DNA of 64,000 nt from Flavobacteriaceae bacterium (GTDB lineage Bacteria > Bacteroidota > Bacteroidia > Flavobacteriales > Flavobacteriaceae): assembly GCA_027073495.1 (NCBI GenBank), contig JALSVQ010000124.1, forward strand, positions 1-64,000, in the 5' to 3' direction. The position numbers and the translations under genes are program-made. This document shows positions 15,959 through 24,803 of this stretch, piece after piece. The notes under the pieces are model-generated. The model was given only the letters and a program-made list of their open reading frames with translations, searched no databases and had not been told where the DNA came from. The stretch's first letter is position 1; every line of letters begins with the position of its first letter.

Positions 15959-16705
15959 TTACCTTTTGTTAGCTTGTTTGACGTAGTTTTCTAAAGCCAT
16001 AGTCATTGAAGGTGATTCTGGTGTTGGAGCTAGAATATCAACACGTAGTCCAGCAGCTTCAGTAGCTTTTGCTGTAGTTTTTCCAAAAATAGCTATGCGT
16101 GTCTTGCCTTGTTCAAAGCTAGGGAAGTTTTTCAATAAAGAGTCAATACCTGAAGGACTGAAAAACACCAAAATATCATATTTCACATCACTTAAATCAG
16201 AGAGATCACTTACTACTGTTCTATATAATGTGGCATTTTGCCATTTTACTTTAAGTTCATCCAAAATGGCAGGAATTGATGCTTGCAATTTGTCTGAAGA
16301 AGGTAATAAAAAATTTTCGGTGTTATGTTTTTGAATTTGTTTACTTAAATCTTGAAAAGTACGTTCCCCAATATAGATTTTACGCTTGCGGTATACAATA
16401 TATTTTTGAAGGTAATTAGCAATAGCTTCAGACTGACAGAAATATTTCATGTCGCCAGGTACTTTATATCGCATTTCCTCTGCAATTCTAAAAAAATGAT
16501 CAATAGCATTTCTACTCGTAAGTATTATTGCCGTATATGCAGAAAAATCAATTTTTTGGTCACGAATTTCTTTTGCTTTACAGCCTTCTACATGAATAAA
16601 TGTTCTAAAATCAATATTTAATTTTAGTTTTTTTTCCAAGTCAAAATAAGGTGAATTTTCGTTTGTAGGTGCAGGTTGTGAGACCAGGATAGTTTTAACT
16701 TTCAT
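15959..16705 (-). CDS. hemD: Uroporphyrinogen-III synthase
   Basis: 248 residues. HemD closes hydroxymethylbilane to uroporphyrinogen III in haem synthesis. It is weakly conserved, but the two-domain pattern is visible: ILVSQPAPTNENSPYFDLEKK at the start, AIILTSRNAIDHFF near 57-70, LLPSSDKLQ, ATLYRTVVSDL near the domain hinge, and ILVFFSPSGIDSLLKNF, followed by IAIFGKTTAKA. The family residues T/S-S-x-N/G at SRNA and SPSG fit. Stands alone, with a -7 box upstream. Confidence 0.85.
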   Translation of the reverse strand: MKVKTILVSQPAPTNENSPYFDLEKKLKLNIDFRTFIHVEGCKAKEIRDQKIDFSAYTAIILTSRNAIDHFFRIAEEMRYKVPGDMKYFCQSEAIANYLQKYIVYRKRKIYIGERTFQDLSKQIQKHNTENFLLPSSDKLQASIPAILDELKVKWQNATLYRTVVSDLSDLSDVKYDILVFFSPSGIDSLLKNFPSFEQGKTRIAIFGKTTAKATEAAGLRVDILAPTPESPSMTMALENYVKQANKR

Positions 16706-16772
16706 AATCTGTTTTTTTGTTTTTTTGCAAGATCAGTATCATAGTAAATAAAAGGTACTGATTTTGAGGGTG

Positions 16773-16780
16773 CAAAGATA
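16773..16780 (-). promoter_or_regulatory. -7 box for hemD
   Basis: TATCTTTG on the minus strand, 67 bases ahead of the hemD start. Confidence 0.4.
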
Positions 16781-16844
16781 CAAAATAAATTGGAATAAAT
16801 ACAGCTAATTATTATTTAGATTTTTTGTTTAAAATTAATACTTA

Positions 16845-18071
16845 TTAAGCAAAGAAAATGTAGGAAACAACAATTGCGGCGATAACTCCAGCTAAGTCGG
16901 CTAGAAGACCTACTGCAGCTGCATAGCGCGTATTTTTTATATTTACGGCACCAAAATAAACAGCAAGCACATAGAAAGTTGTTTCAGTAGAGCCTTGTAG
17001 TACGGAAGTCAGTTTTCCTACAAAAGAATCAACGCCAAAGGTTGTCCAACTATCAACCATAAGTGCACGAGCTCCAGAACCTGACAATGGTTTCATTATT
17101 GCCGTAGGAATAGCATCTACAAAGGTGGTATCTACACCAGTAAGTGCAAATAACCATTTGAGTGCGTCTATAAGATAATCCATAGCGCCACTTGCTGTAA
17201 ATACACCAATTGCAGCTAGCATAGCCACTAGATATGGAATAATTTTTATAGCTATTTGAAAACCGTCTTTAGCACCTTCTATAAAGGTGTCATAAATGTT
17301 TATTTTTTTATATAATCCCATTAAGATAAATAAAATGATGACCCCAAATAATAAAATATTGGCAAAAAGCTGAGAAAAAAGTTGCAAATTGTCTGGTGAT
17401 AATGACTTTAAAAAATGAATTAAAGAATACAGTAAGCCAATACCTATTATTCCCATTGCAGCAATATATTTGAGGTTAAGTTTTTGGATAATAGCAGTTA
17501 TTATTACCCCAAATAATGTAGATACAAATGTAGCAATTAAGATAGGAATAAATATACCTAAAGGGTTAGCTGATCCAGCAGAAACGCGAAGTGCAATGAT
17601 ACTTACAGGTATTAACGTTAAGCCTGAAGTGTTCATTACCAAAAACATAATTTGTGCATTGGAAGCAGTATCTTTTTTAGGATTCAGTTCTTGAAGCTGA
17701 TCCATTGCTTTTAGACCAAGAGGTGTAGCAGCATTATCTAGACCAATCATATTGGCAGAAAAATTCATCATCATGGAACCAAAGGCAGGATGTCCTTTAG
17801 GAATTTCAGGAAAAAGAATGCGCATTACAGGGCTTAGAAGCTTAGAAAGTTTGTCAATAACACCTCCTTTTTCACCAATTTTCATAATTCCCATCCAGAG
17901 GGCAAGAATACCTGTTAGGCCTATAGAAAGTTCAAAACCTAATTTGGAACGATCAAAAAGGGCTTTCATCATTAATGCAAAGACCGCTGTGTCTTGAAAA
18001 ATGATAAGCTTAATGAGTCCAACAAAGAAAGCGATGATAAAAAAACCTACCCAAATATAATTAAGTGCCAT
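16845..18071 (-). CDS. Spore-maturation-type (SpmA/SpmB fused) membrane protein with nucleoside-recognition domains
   Basis: 408 residues, almost wholly hydrophobic, with about ten membrane segments. Two related Gate domains are seen: one with GKGGVIDKLSKLLSPVMRILFPE-like sequence and NMIGLDNAATPLGLKAM, the other with GFQIAIKIIPYLVAMLAAIGVF and IMKPLSGSGARALM. That is a fusion of SpmA and SpmB, which in Bacillus act in spore-core dehydration; in non-sporing Bacteroidota the role is unknown and transport is inferred. Last gene of the panC-panD run, 40 bases behind the flippase-like gene. Confidence 0.87.
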   Translation of the reverse strand: MALNYIWVGFFIIAFFVGLIKLIIFQDTAVFALMMKALFDRSKLGFELSIGLTGILALWMGIMKIGEKGGVIDKLSKLLSPVMRILFPEIPKGHPAFGSMMMNFSANMIGLDNAATPLGLKAMDQLQELNPKKDTASNAQIMFLVMNTSGLTLIPVSIIALRVSAGSANPLGIFIPILIATFVSTLFGVIITAIIQKLNLKYIAAMGIIGIGLLYSLIHFLKSLSPDNLQLFSQLFANILLFGVIILFILMGLYKKINIYDTFIEGAKDGFQIAIKIIPYLVAMLAAIGVFTASGAMDYLIDALKWLFALTGVDTTFVDAIPTAIMKPLSGSGARALMVDSWTTFGVDSFVGKLTSVLQGSTETTFYVLAVYFGAVNIKNTRYAAAVGLLADLAGVIAAIVVSYIFFA

Positions 18072-18111
18072 ATTGATTTATAATTTGAAGCACAAGGTAC
18101 TGCTTTTTCAA

Positions 18112-19095
18112 TTAATCAGCAATAGAAGTTTCTTTTTTCATTTTGTTGTAAATGGGTAGTAGTAGAAATGCAGCAACACCAAAAGAAATAACGAGTGTTG
18201 TTTGTGCTGTCCACATCATCCAGCCAAAAGCAAGTCCCGATACTTTGGCAACACCGTAAACACCTAATATTTGTTGAACGCCAAGTGGATATGCGCCAAT
18301 ACCTCCATTGGTAAGCATCATGCTAAGTGAACCTACAACAAAAGCAGACATAATAGCGCTAATAGAAAGGTTACTTGTCTCTGGAAAGGCAAATCCGACT
18401 ACATAAAACATCAAAATGTACATTGCCCATATAAAAATAGTATGAAAGAAATATGCCCACTTTTTAGGCGTATGCACAATGCTCTTTAATCCTTCTCCGA
18501 TACCGCTAAAAAATTTACGAATTTTAGCCGAAAATGCACTTTTTGACTTTTTAATAAAACGAACTATACTTGTGATTATAAATGCGACTATTAATATAGT
18601 GATGATGATTTTTGTTGGGTTAAAATGATCACCAATTAATGAAACTAAATATTCAAATTGAAAAACAAAGACTAAACCAATAATAATGAGAAGCATAATA
18701 ACATCGGCTACACGCTCTACTACAATGCTTCCAAAGGTTTTATCAAAAGGTATTTTTTCATATTTAGACATGGCAGCTGCACGTGCCAATTCGCCCGAGC
18801 GTGGAATACCTAAATTCATAAAATATGCCAATCCTACTGTAAGCAAGCAATTGATATAACTTACTTTGTAGCCCATAGGTTCGAGTAGAAAACGCCAACG
18901 GTAAGCACGTGAAAGATGACTTAGTGAAGCAAAAAATAACGAAAGCGCTATCCATTTGTATTCAGCCATTTGAAAAGAGGCTTTAATAGCTTCAATATCT
19001 TCTGGGCTAAGTTTTTTGAGTGATGCCCAAATAAGATATACACCTAATAAAATGGGTAAAACAATACCGAGGGTTTTTTTAATATTTTTATTCAA
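18112..19095 (-). CDS. Flippase-like membrane protein (lysylphosphatidylglycerol synthase membrane domain family)
   Basis: 327 residues with about eight membrane helices. Features of the UPF0104/AglD family: WIALSLFFASLSHLSRAYRWRFLL near 47-72, then GIPRSGELARAAAMSKYEKIPFDKTFGSIVVERVADV, and a C-terminal GGIGAYPLGVQ. It is the membrane part only, without the lysyltransferase domain of MprF, so lipid flipping is the likely role but the substrate is unknown. Four bases separate it from panD. Confidence 0.88.
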   Translation of the reverse strand: MNKNIKKTLGIVLPILLGVYLIWASLKKLSPEDIEAIKASFQMAEYKWIALSLFFASLSHLSRAYRWRFLLEPMGYKVSYINCLLTVGLAYFMNLGIPRSGELARAAAMSKYEKIPFDKTFGSIVVERVADVIMLLIIIGLVFVFQFEYLVSLIGDHFNPTKIIITILIVAFIITSIVRFIKKSKSAFSAKIRKFFSGIGEGLKSIVHTPKKWAYFFHTIFIWAMYILMFYVVGFAFPETSNLSISAIMSAFVVGSLSMMLTNGGIGAYPLGVQQILGVYGVAKVSGLAFGWMMWTAQTTLVISFGVAAFLLLPIYNKMKKETSIAD

Positions 19096-19099
19096 AATG

Positions 19100-19450
19100 T
19101 TATTTGATTAAATTGGTTTTTGTGTCAGGGAATACTAAACTGGCTTGGTAGTTTTTTGCTTCTTCAAATTCCATATAAGCATAAGCTATGATAATTAACA
19201 CATCGCCTTTGGCCACTTTACGTGCTGCAGCGCCGTTGAGTATTATTTCACCTTTGTTTCGTTCGCCTTCAATGACGTATGTTTCAAGGCGTTCACCGTT
19301 GTTTACATTGACTATTTGCACGCGTTCACCAGTTATGATGTTTGCGGCTTCCATGAGGTTTTTGTCTATGGTAATGCTGCCAATGTAGTCGAGTTCGGCA
19401 CCTGTTACACTTACGCGGTGTATTTTTGATTTTAGGACTTGTATATGCAT
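19100..19450 (-). CDS. panD: Aspartate 1-decarboxylase
   Basis: 116 residues. PanD makes beta-alanine from aspartate for pantothenate, using a pyruvoyl group formed by self-cleavage. The cleavage site Gly24-Ser25 is in YIGSITID, with the catalytic Tyr (ETY) and the conserved [12 protein letters not shown] near 84-95. Four bases behind panC, so both parts of the final pantothenate step are made from one message. Confidence 0.97.
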   Translation of the reverse strand: MHIQVLKSKIHRVSVTGAELDYIGSITIDKNLMEAANIITGERVQIVNVNNGERLETYVIEGERNKGEIILNGAAARKVAKGDVLIIIAYAYMEFEEAKNYQASLVFPDTKTNLIK

Positions 19451-19454
19451 AATG

Positions 19455-20291
19455 TTATAATTCTATATTATCTATTAACCGTATTTCTTCAGCAAATACG
19501 GCTATAAAAGCTCTGTATTTTGCGTTTTTTTGTTTTCGTACTACTGTTTTTAAGTTCGCTTCATTTGCAATTGTAAAATATTCCAAATCTAATAAAGGAT
19601 TGCTCTCAAATTGCTGATAAACCCATGTAGTAACTTTAGTAGCACTTTTCGTGCCAAATTGTTTTTTTGCTTCTTGTAATGTTTTATATATAAAAGGAGC
19701 AACTTCACGATGCACTTTTGTTAAACGTTGGTTTCTAGAGCTCATAGCAAGTCCATCATTTTCACGAAAAATGCTACAAGGTATTATTTTGATATTGAGT
19801 TGTTCTTTTTCAACAAGTTTTTTGATAATTTGGAGTTGCTGAAAATCTTTTTCGCCAAAATAAGCTTTTTGTGGTTTGACAATATCAAAGAGTTTTTTGA
19901 CTATAGTGCCAACGCCATCAAAATGACCAGCTCTAAATTTACCTTCCATTTGATGTTCTAAACCATCAAAATTATAAGGCTTGGATGTGATATTTGTATT
20001 GTAAATTTCTTGTGTACTTGGAGCAAAAACTACAATCTTATTAGAGCCTAGCGTTTCAATAAGCGCTACATCTTGAGTGAGGTCTCTTGGGTATTTTTCT
20101 AAATCTGCACTATTGTCAAATTGTGTTGGGTTGACGTAAATACTCACAACGACGGTGTCATTTTGTGCTATGGCATTTTTTATAAGGGACAAATGTCCTT
20201 GGTGTAGTGAACCCATTGTAGGAACAAATCCAACGGATGTACTAGCATTTAAAAATGCTTGAAGTGCTGTTATGTTGTGAAATACTTTCAA
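19455..20291 (-). CDS. panC: Pantothenate synthetase
   Basis: 278 residues. PanC joins pantoate and beta-alanine with ATP. Visible motifs: [14 protein letters not shown] (HxGH nucleotide-binding motif), [46 protein letters not shown] and MSSRN (KMSKS-like loop). First gene of the panC-panD-flippase-SpmAB run; a -7 box lies 31 bases ahead. Confidence 0.97.
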   Translation of the reverse strand: MKVFHNITALQAFLNASTSVGFVPTMGSLHQGHLSLIKNAIAQNDTVVVSIYVNPTQFDNSADLEKYPRDLTQDVALIETLGSNKIVVFAPSTQEIYNTNITSKPYNFDGLEHQMEGKFRAGHFDGVGTIVKKLFDIVKPQKAYFGEKDFQQLQIIKKLVEKEQLNIKIIPCSIFRENDGLAMSSRNQRLTKVHREVAPFIYKTLQEAKKQFGTKSATKVTTWVYQQFESNPLLDLEYFTIANEANLKTVVRKQKNAKYRAFIAVFAEEIRLIDNIEL

Positions 20292-20322
20292 TTTGAAAAC
20301 GTTAATAATTACATAAAAAATG

Positions 20323-20330
20323 CAAACTTA
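20323..20330 (-). promoter_or_regulatory. -7 box for the panC operon
   Basis: TAAGTTTG on the minus strand in the divergent gap between panC and the starch-synthase-like gene. Confidence 0.4.
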
Positions 20331-20363
20331 TGTATTTTAACAGAACTTTTGCATAAAAAGTTG

Positions 20364-20371
20364 TATTTTTG
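20364..20371 (+). promoter_or_regulatory. -7 box for the starch-synthase-like gene
   Basis: TATTTTTG, 24 bases before the ATG at 20396. An in-frame start codon at 20369 overlaps this box and is therefore unlikely. Confidence 0.45.
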
Positions 20372-20395
20372 CAAGTATTAAGCGTTAAAATAATT

Positions 20396-21211
20396 ATGGA
20401 TACTAAGAAAATACTTTTTGTTTCGAGTGAGGTGATGCCTTATATGCCCGAAAACGAACTATCAAAAACAGCTTTTGATTTAGCTAAAGCAATCAATCAA
20501 ATAAGTGGGCAAATACGTATTTTTATGCCGAGATTTGGTGTAGTTAATGAGCGTAGACATCAACTTCATGAAGTGATTAGACTTTCTGGAATGAATTTGG
20601 TAATCAATGATAATGATATGCCTTTGATTATTAAAGTTGCATCTATTCCTAAAGAACGCATGCAGGTTTATTTTATAGATAATGAAGAGTTGTTCAAGCG
20701 TAAATTTGTTTATACAGATTCTGATGATAAGCTGTTTGAAGATAATGACGATCGCATGATATTTTTTGCGCGTGGTGTAGTTGAAACTGTTAAAAAATTG
20801 AATTGGGTGCCAGATATTATTCAGGTTCACGGCTGGATGGCTGCATTATTGCCAATGTATATTAAAACATTTTTTAAAGAAGAACCATTGTTTGCTTCAA
20901 GCAAAATTGTGTATTCTGTGTATAATACACCTTTTGAAGGTCAAATTTCAAACAAATTAATTGACAAATTAAAATTTGATAAAATACCCGATGAAGCTAT
21001 TGCAGGTTTAGAAAATGCAGATTACTACAGTTTGATTGAGAAAGCAATTTCTTTTTCTGACGCGGTGGTTGTAGCGAGCGAAACGCTTGATGACAAATCT
21101 CAAGAAATTATAAAAGCAGCTAATAAACCAGTAATGGATTATGCCGACTCAGAAAGTTTAAAAACAAAATACAAAGCATTTTGCGAAGAACATTTGCTTG
21201 AAGAGGAGTAA
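20396..21211 (+). CDS. Half-length glycogen/starch synthase-like protein (GT5 N-terminal domain only)
   Basis: 271 residues from 20396. It matches only the N-terminal Rossmann domain of GT5 starch/glycogen synthases: ILFVSSEVMPYM at the start, IRIFMPRFGVVNER, VYFIDNEELF, DDRMIFFARGVVE and PDIIQVHGWMAALLPMYIK. Full enzymes are about 480 residues and carry a second GT1-type domain, absent here. The ADP-glucose motif KxGGL is also replaced (ENELSKTAFDL). It is thus unlikely to make glycogen, and may be a sugar-nucleotide sensor or scaffold. It sits between panC and DUF4270, facing glmS. Confidence 0.88.
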   Translation: MDTKKILFVSSEVMPYMPENELSKTAFDLAKAINQISGQIRIFMPRFGVVNERRHQLHEVIRLSGMNLVINDNDMPLIIKVASIPKERMQVYFIDNEELFKRKFVYTDSDDKLFEDNDDRMIFFARGVVETVKKLNWVPDIIQVHGWMAALLPMYIKTFFKEEPLFASSKIVYSVYNTPFEGQISNKLIDKLKFDKIPDEAIAGLENADYYSLIEKAISFSDAVVVASETLDDKSQEIIKAANKPVMDYADSESLKTKYKAFCEEHLLEEE

Positions 21212-21229
21212 AAAAAAATTGAAAAAAAT

Positions 21230-22831
21230 ATGAAAAAAAGAATAATGAACGCTTTTGCTCTTGTAGCAATTGCTTCAATAAGTTTTGTTGCTTGCGATAC
21301 TGATTATGGTTCAGTTGGTCAAGGTGTGATTAATGCTTCTAATTTTGAAACAGGAAGTGATGCTGCTGCAACAGTAAAAATATACAATCACGAGCTACAA
21401 GCTGATGCTGTGCGTACGGATAACCTGCCAGTTCTTATGCTTGGAAAATATACCGACCCACTTTTTGGAGATGTAAAAGCAAATTATATCACACAACTTT
21501 CAGGTATTAATTTCTTTGGAGAAAAGAGTGCTGATGAAGAAGCAGAAGATGTTCCGACAAATGGAAATATGGATGAAAATGAACAGGTTGTAAATGTGCG
21601 TTTAGTGCTGCCATTTTACAGCACAAAATTAGATACCGATTCTGATGGAATAACTACTTATGAATTAGATTCTATTTTTGGTGCAGGTGCTATTGATATT
21701 AAAGTTTATGAGCAAACCGAATTTTTACGAAGATTAGATCCAAGTACAAATTTTGAATCTGACCAAAAATATTATGCAGACCATGTAGCTCAATATAATC
21801 CTACAGTTTTAGGTAGTGTGCTAAATTATATGCCAAGCTCTGCAGAAAAGGTAGTTTATGAACGTGATGCAGATTATAATATCGTTGTTGATGGTAATGG
21901 TGATGATGTAATCGAAGAGCGTTTAGAACCACAGTTAGAAATAACATTAGATACTGCTTTCTTTCAGTCAAAATTAATAGCTCATGAAGGTGAGGATATT
22001 TTAACTGACCCTAATCTTTTTCAAGACTACCTGAGAGGCTTGTATATTGAAGCGTCTAACGCCGGTGTACTGTTGTTGACCGACCCATTAAAAGCTAAAT
22101 TGATAGTAAGTTATAAATACACCAAAACAGATGGAAAAGGTACAGTAGATACCGCTGATGATGAAACAGAAGATGTACTTGGAAAAGTAGAATACCGTTT
22201 AGGACTTAAAACCATTACTACTTATAACAATACAATTAATGCAGGCGTACAAACAGCTATTCAAAATCCTGATATAGCTAATGGTGATGCTACAGTTTAT
22301 CTAAAAGGAACAGTAGGTTCTGAGGGTATTATAGAGCTATTTACGCCATCAGAATTAGCTGCTTATCGCGCTAATGATTGGTTGGTTAATGGCGCAAGTT
22401 TAGATTTTTATGTTGATAATGCCAATGCTGTAGCAGATAAATCATATCGCATTTACCTTTATGATTATGAAAATCAAGAAGCTATAATCGATTTTTATAC
22501 CGATCAATCTTCTTCTTCAAATAATCCTTTAAATAGTAAGTTTATTTATGGCGGAATACTATTGAATGATGCAAATGAATTTGATGCTGTTAACGGTACG
22601 CATTATAAGATAAATCTTACAGAACATATCAACCGAATCTTTAATGAAAAAGATGATGCAGGAAATTATACTTATGACAATGTTAAGCTTGGACTTAAAG
22701 TAATGTCTAACCCTGCATACTCAGGGAATGCCTCAGAGGCAAATCCTTTGGGTGTTGTGCTTGTAGGTTCTAATACCGCAGATGCGCATAAAATAAAATT
22801 ACAAATTAATTATACTAAACTTACAAATTAA
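21230..22831 (+). CDS. DUF4270 lipoprotein
   Basis: 533 residues. Lipoprotein signal with the lipid-modified Cys at 22 (SFVAC), so it is membrane anchored on the periplasmic or surface side. The mature start CDTDYGSVGQGVI and the beta-rich body with acidic stretches fit DUF4270, a Bacteroidota family without known function. The TAA stop overlaps the glmS ATG by one base, so the two are translationally coupled; together with the half starch synthase this suggests a role linked to envelope sugar supply. Confidence 0.85.
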   Translation: MKKRIMNAFALVAIASISFVACDTDYGSVGQGVINASNFETGSDAAATVKIYNHELQADAVRTDNLPVLMLGKYTDPLFGDVKANYITQLSGINFFGEKSADEEAEDVPTNGNMDENEQVVNVRLVLPFYSTKLDTDSDGITTYELDSIFGAGAIDIKVYEQTEFLRRLDPSTNFESDQKYYADHVAQYNPTVLGSVLNYMPSSAEKVVYERDADYNIVVDGNGDDVIEERLEPQLEITLDTAFFQSKLIAHEGEDILTDPNLFQDYLRGLYIEASNAGVLLLTDPLKAKLIVSYKYTKTDGKGTVDTADDETEDVLGKVEYRLGLKTITTYNNTINAGVQTAIQNPDIANGDATVYLKGTVGSEGIIELFTPSELAAYRANDWLVNGASLDFYVDNANAVADKSYRIYLYDYENQEAIIDFYTDQSSSSNNPLNSKFIYGGILLNDANEFDAVNGTHYKINLTEHINRIFNEKDDAGNYTYDNVKLGLKVMSNPAYSGNASEANPLGVVLVGSNTADAHKIKLQINYTKLTN

Positions 22832-24684
22832 TGTGTGGAATCGTAGGTTATATTGGGCATAGAGATGCTTACCCTATCATTATTAAAGGTTTGCAACGTT
22901 TAGAATATCGGGGTTATGATAGTGCGGGTGTTGCATTATACAATGAGGAATCAAAACGCATATTTACTGTAAAAACCAAAGGAAAAGTTCAAGATTTAAT
23001 TGATAAAGTGGAGCTTAATGGTAGTCCATTTACAAATCTTGGAATGGGACATACACGTTGGGCTTCACACGGAGAACCTAATGATGTGAATTCACATCCA
23101 CATTTGTCCAATTCTGGTAATTTAGCTATTATTCATAACGGAATTATAGAAAATTATGAAGCTTTGAAGACAATGCTAAAGCAAGAAGGTTTCACCTTTA
23201 AAAGTGATACAGATACCGAAGTTTTAGTAAATTTTATTGAATATGTTCAGCAAAAAGAAAATGTAAAGCTAGGAAAAGCAGTTCAGCTGGCATTAAATCA
23301 GGTTGTTGGTGCTTATGCTATAGTTATTTTTGATGTATCCAATCCCGATGAAATTGTTTTAGCTCGTTTAGGCTCGCCACTTGCTATTGGAGTAGGAGAT
23401 GATGAATATTTTATTGCTTCAGATGCAACACCATTTATAGATTATACCAAAGATGCAATCTATTTGGAAGATGAAGAAATGGCAATTATAAAAAGAGGAA
23501 CAGCTATACAAATACGTAAAATAGGTGATGATTCTATTATAACACCCAATGTTCAAGAGCTTGAATTTTCATTAGAACAGATAGAAAAAGGCGGCTATGA
23601 GCATTTTATGCTCAAAGAGATTTTTGAACAGCCTAACGCTATTCAAGATACTTTCAGAGGGCGATTACTGGCTGACAAGGGAATTATTCGTATGGCAGGA
23701 GTTGATGATAATATTGATCGTTTTCTCAATGCGAAACGTATTTTGATTATCGGTTGTGGAACTTCTTGGCATGCAGGACTTGTAGCAGAATATATTATAG
23801 AAGATTTGGCGCGAATACCTGTTGAGGTAGAATATGCTTCAGAATTTAGATACCGTAATCCGATAATTAATAAAGATGATATTGTCATTGCTATTTCACA
23901 GTCGGGAGAAACAGCAGATACACTTGCAGCAATTAAATTGGCAAAAGCGAATGGTGCATTTGTTTTTGGTGTTTGCAATGTTGTTGGTTCATCCATAGCA
24001 CGAGAAACCGATGCGGGAGCTTTTACCCATGCTGGTCCAGAAATTGGTGTGGCATCTACCAAAGCCTTTACAACACAAATCACTGTTTTGGTATTATTGG
24101 CTTTGCGTTTAGGGAAAGAAAAAGGAGTTATTAATACTACAGATTATTATAAATACCTTTACGAAATGATGGCTATTCCTGACAAAATAGCTGAGGTTCT
24201 GGAGTCTAATGCATTTTTAGAAGAAATAGCTGCTATCTATAAAGATGCTACGAATTTTCTTTATTTAGGACGTGGATATAATTTTCCTGTAGCCTTAGAA
24301 GGTGCATTAAAGTTAAAAGAAATATCGTATATTCATGCAGAAGGATATCCTGCTGCCGAGATGAAACATGGTCCTATAGCATTAATAGACGAACAAATGC
24401 CTATTGTAGTGATAGCTACACGAAAAGGGCATTATGATAAAGTGGTTAGTAATATACAAGAAATTAAATCTCGAAAAGGAAAAATTATAGCTGTAGTGAT
24501 GAAAGGAGATACTATAGTCAAAAACATAGCAGATCATACTATAGAGATACCAGAGACCTTTGAAGCATTAACGCCTTTATTGACAACGATTCCATTGCAG
24601 TTGCTATCTTATTATATCGCGATAATGCGTGATTGTAATGTAGATCAACCTCGTAATTTGGCAAAATCAGTAACTATTGAGTAA
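22831..24684 (+). CDS. glmS: Glutamine-fructose-6-phosphate aminotransferase
   Basis: 617 residues. GlmS makes glucosamine-6-phosphate, the entry to peptidoglycan and LPS amino sugars. The N-terminal glutaminase begins MCGIVGY with the catalytic Cys2 and has TRWASHGEP. Two sugar-isomerase (SIS) domains follow (GCGTSWHAG and ISQSGETADT; LGRGYNFPVALEGALKLKE), ending in the conserved LAKSVTIE. Coupled to the DUF4270 gene by TAATG and followed by a strong terminator. Confidence 0.98.
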   Translation: MCGIVGYIGHRDAYPIIIKGLQRLEYRGYDSAGVALYNEESKRIFTVKTKGKVQDLIDKVELNGSPFTNLGMGHTRWASHGEPNDVNSHPHLSNSGNLAIIHNGIIENYEALKTMLKQEGFTFKSDTDTEVLVNFIEYVQQKENVKLGKAVQLALNQVVGAYAIVIFDVSNPDEIVLARLGSPLAIGVGDDEYFIASDATPFIDYTKDAIYLEDEEMAIIKRGTAIQIRKIGDDSIITPNVQELEFSLEQIEKGGYEHFMLKEIFEQPNAIQDTFRGRLLADKGIIRMAGVDDNIDRFLNAKRILIIGCGTSWHAGLVAEYIIEDLARIPVEVEYASEFRYRNPIINKDDIVIAISQSGETADTLAAIKLAKANGAFVFGVCNVVGSSIARETDAGAFTHAGPEIGVASTKAFTTQITVLVLLALRLGKEKGVINTTDYYKYLYEMMAIPDKIAEVLESNAFLEEIAAIYKDATNFLYLGRGYNFPVALEGALKLKEISYIHAEGYPAAEMKHGPIALIDEQMPIVVIATRKGHYDKVVSNIQEIKSRKGKIIAVVMKGDTIVKNIADHTIEIPETFEALTPLLTTIPLQLLSYYIAIMRDCNVDQPRNLAKSVTIE

Positions 24685-24708
24685 TTATATTGAGAAAAAT
24701 CTATAAAA

Positions 24709-24740
24709 AAAGCCTTAAAAACAATCGTTTTTAAGGCTTT
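24709..24740 (+). terminator. Terminator after glmS
   Basis: A 14-bp stem (24709-24722 with 24727-24740) ending in seven T. Outer arms AAATCTAT (24697-24704) and ATAGATTT (24751-24758) extend the palindrome. Confidence 0.85.
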
Positions 24741-24742
24741 TT

Positions 24743-24774
24743 TTGGAAAAATAGATTTAATTATTGTATCTTCG
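24743..24774 (+). promoter_or_regulatory. Promoter for the TonB-dependent receptor
   Basis: TTG at 24743-24745, 21 bases, then TATCTTCG at 24767-24774 (one mismatch to TAnnTTTG). It lies directly behind the glmS terminator. Confidence 0.45.
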
Positions 24775-24803
24775 CTCCAAATAATCAAAAATTTATAATA
24801 ATT

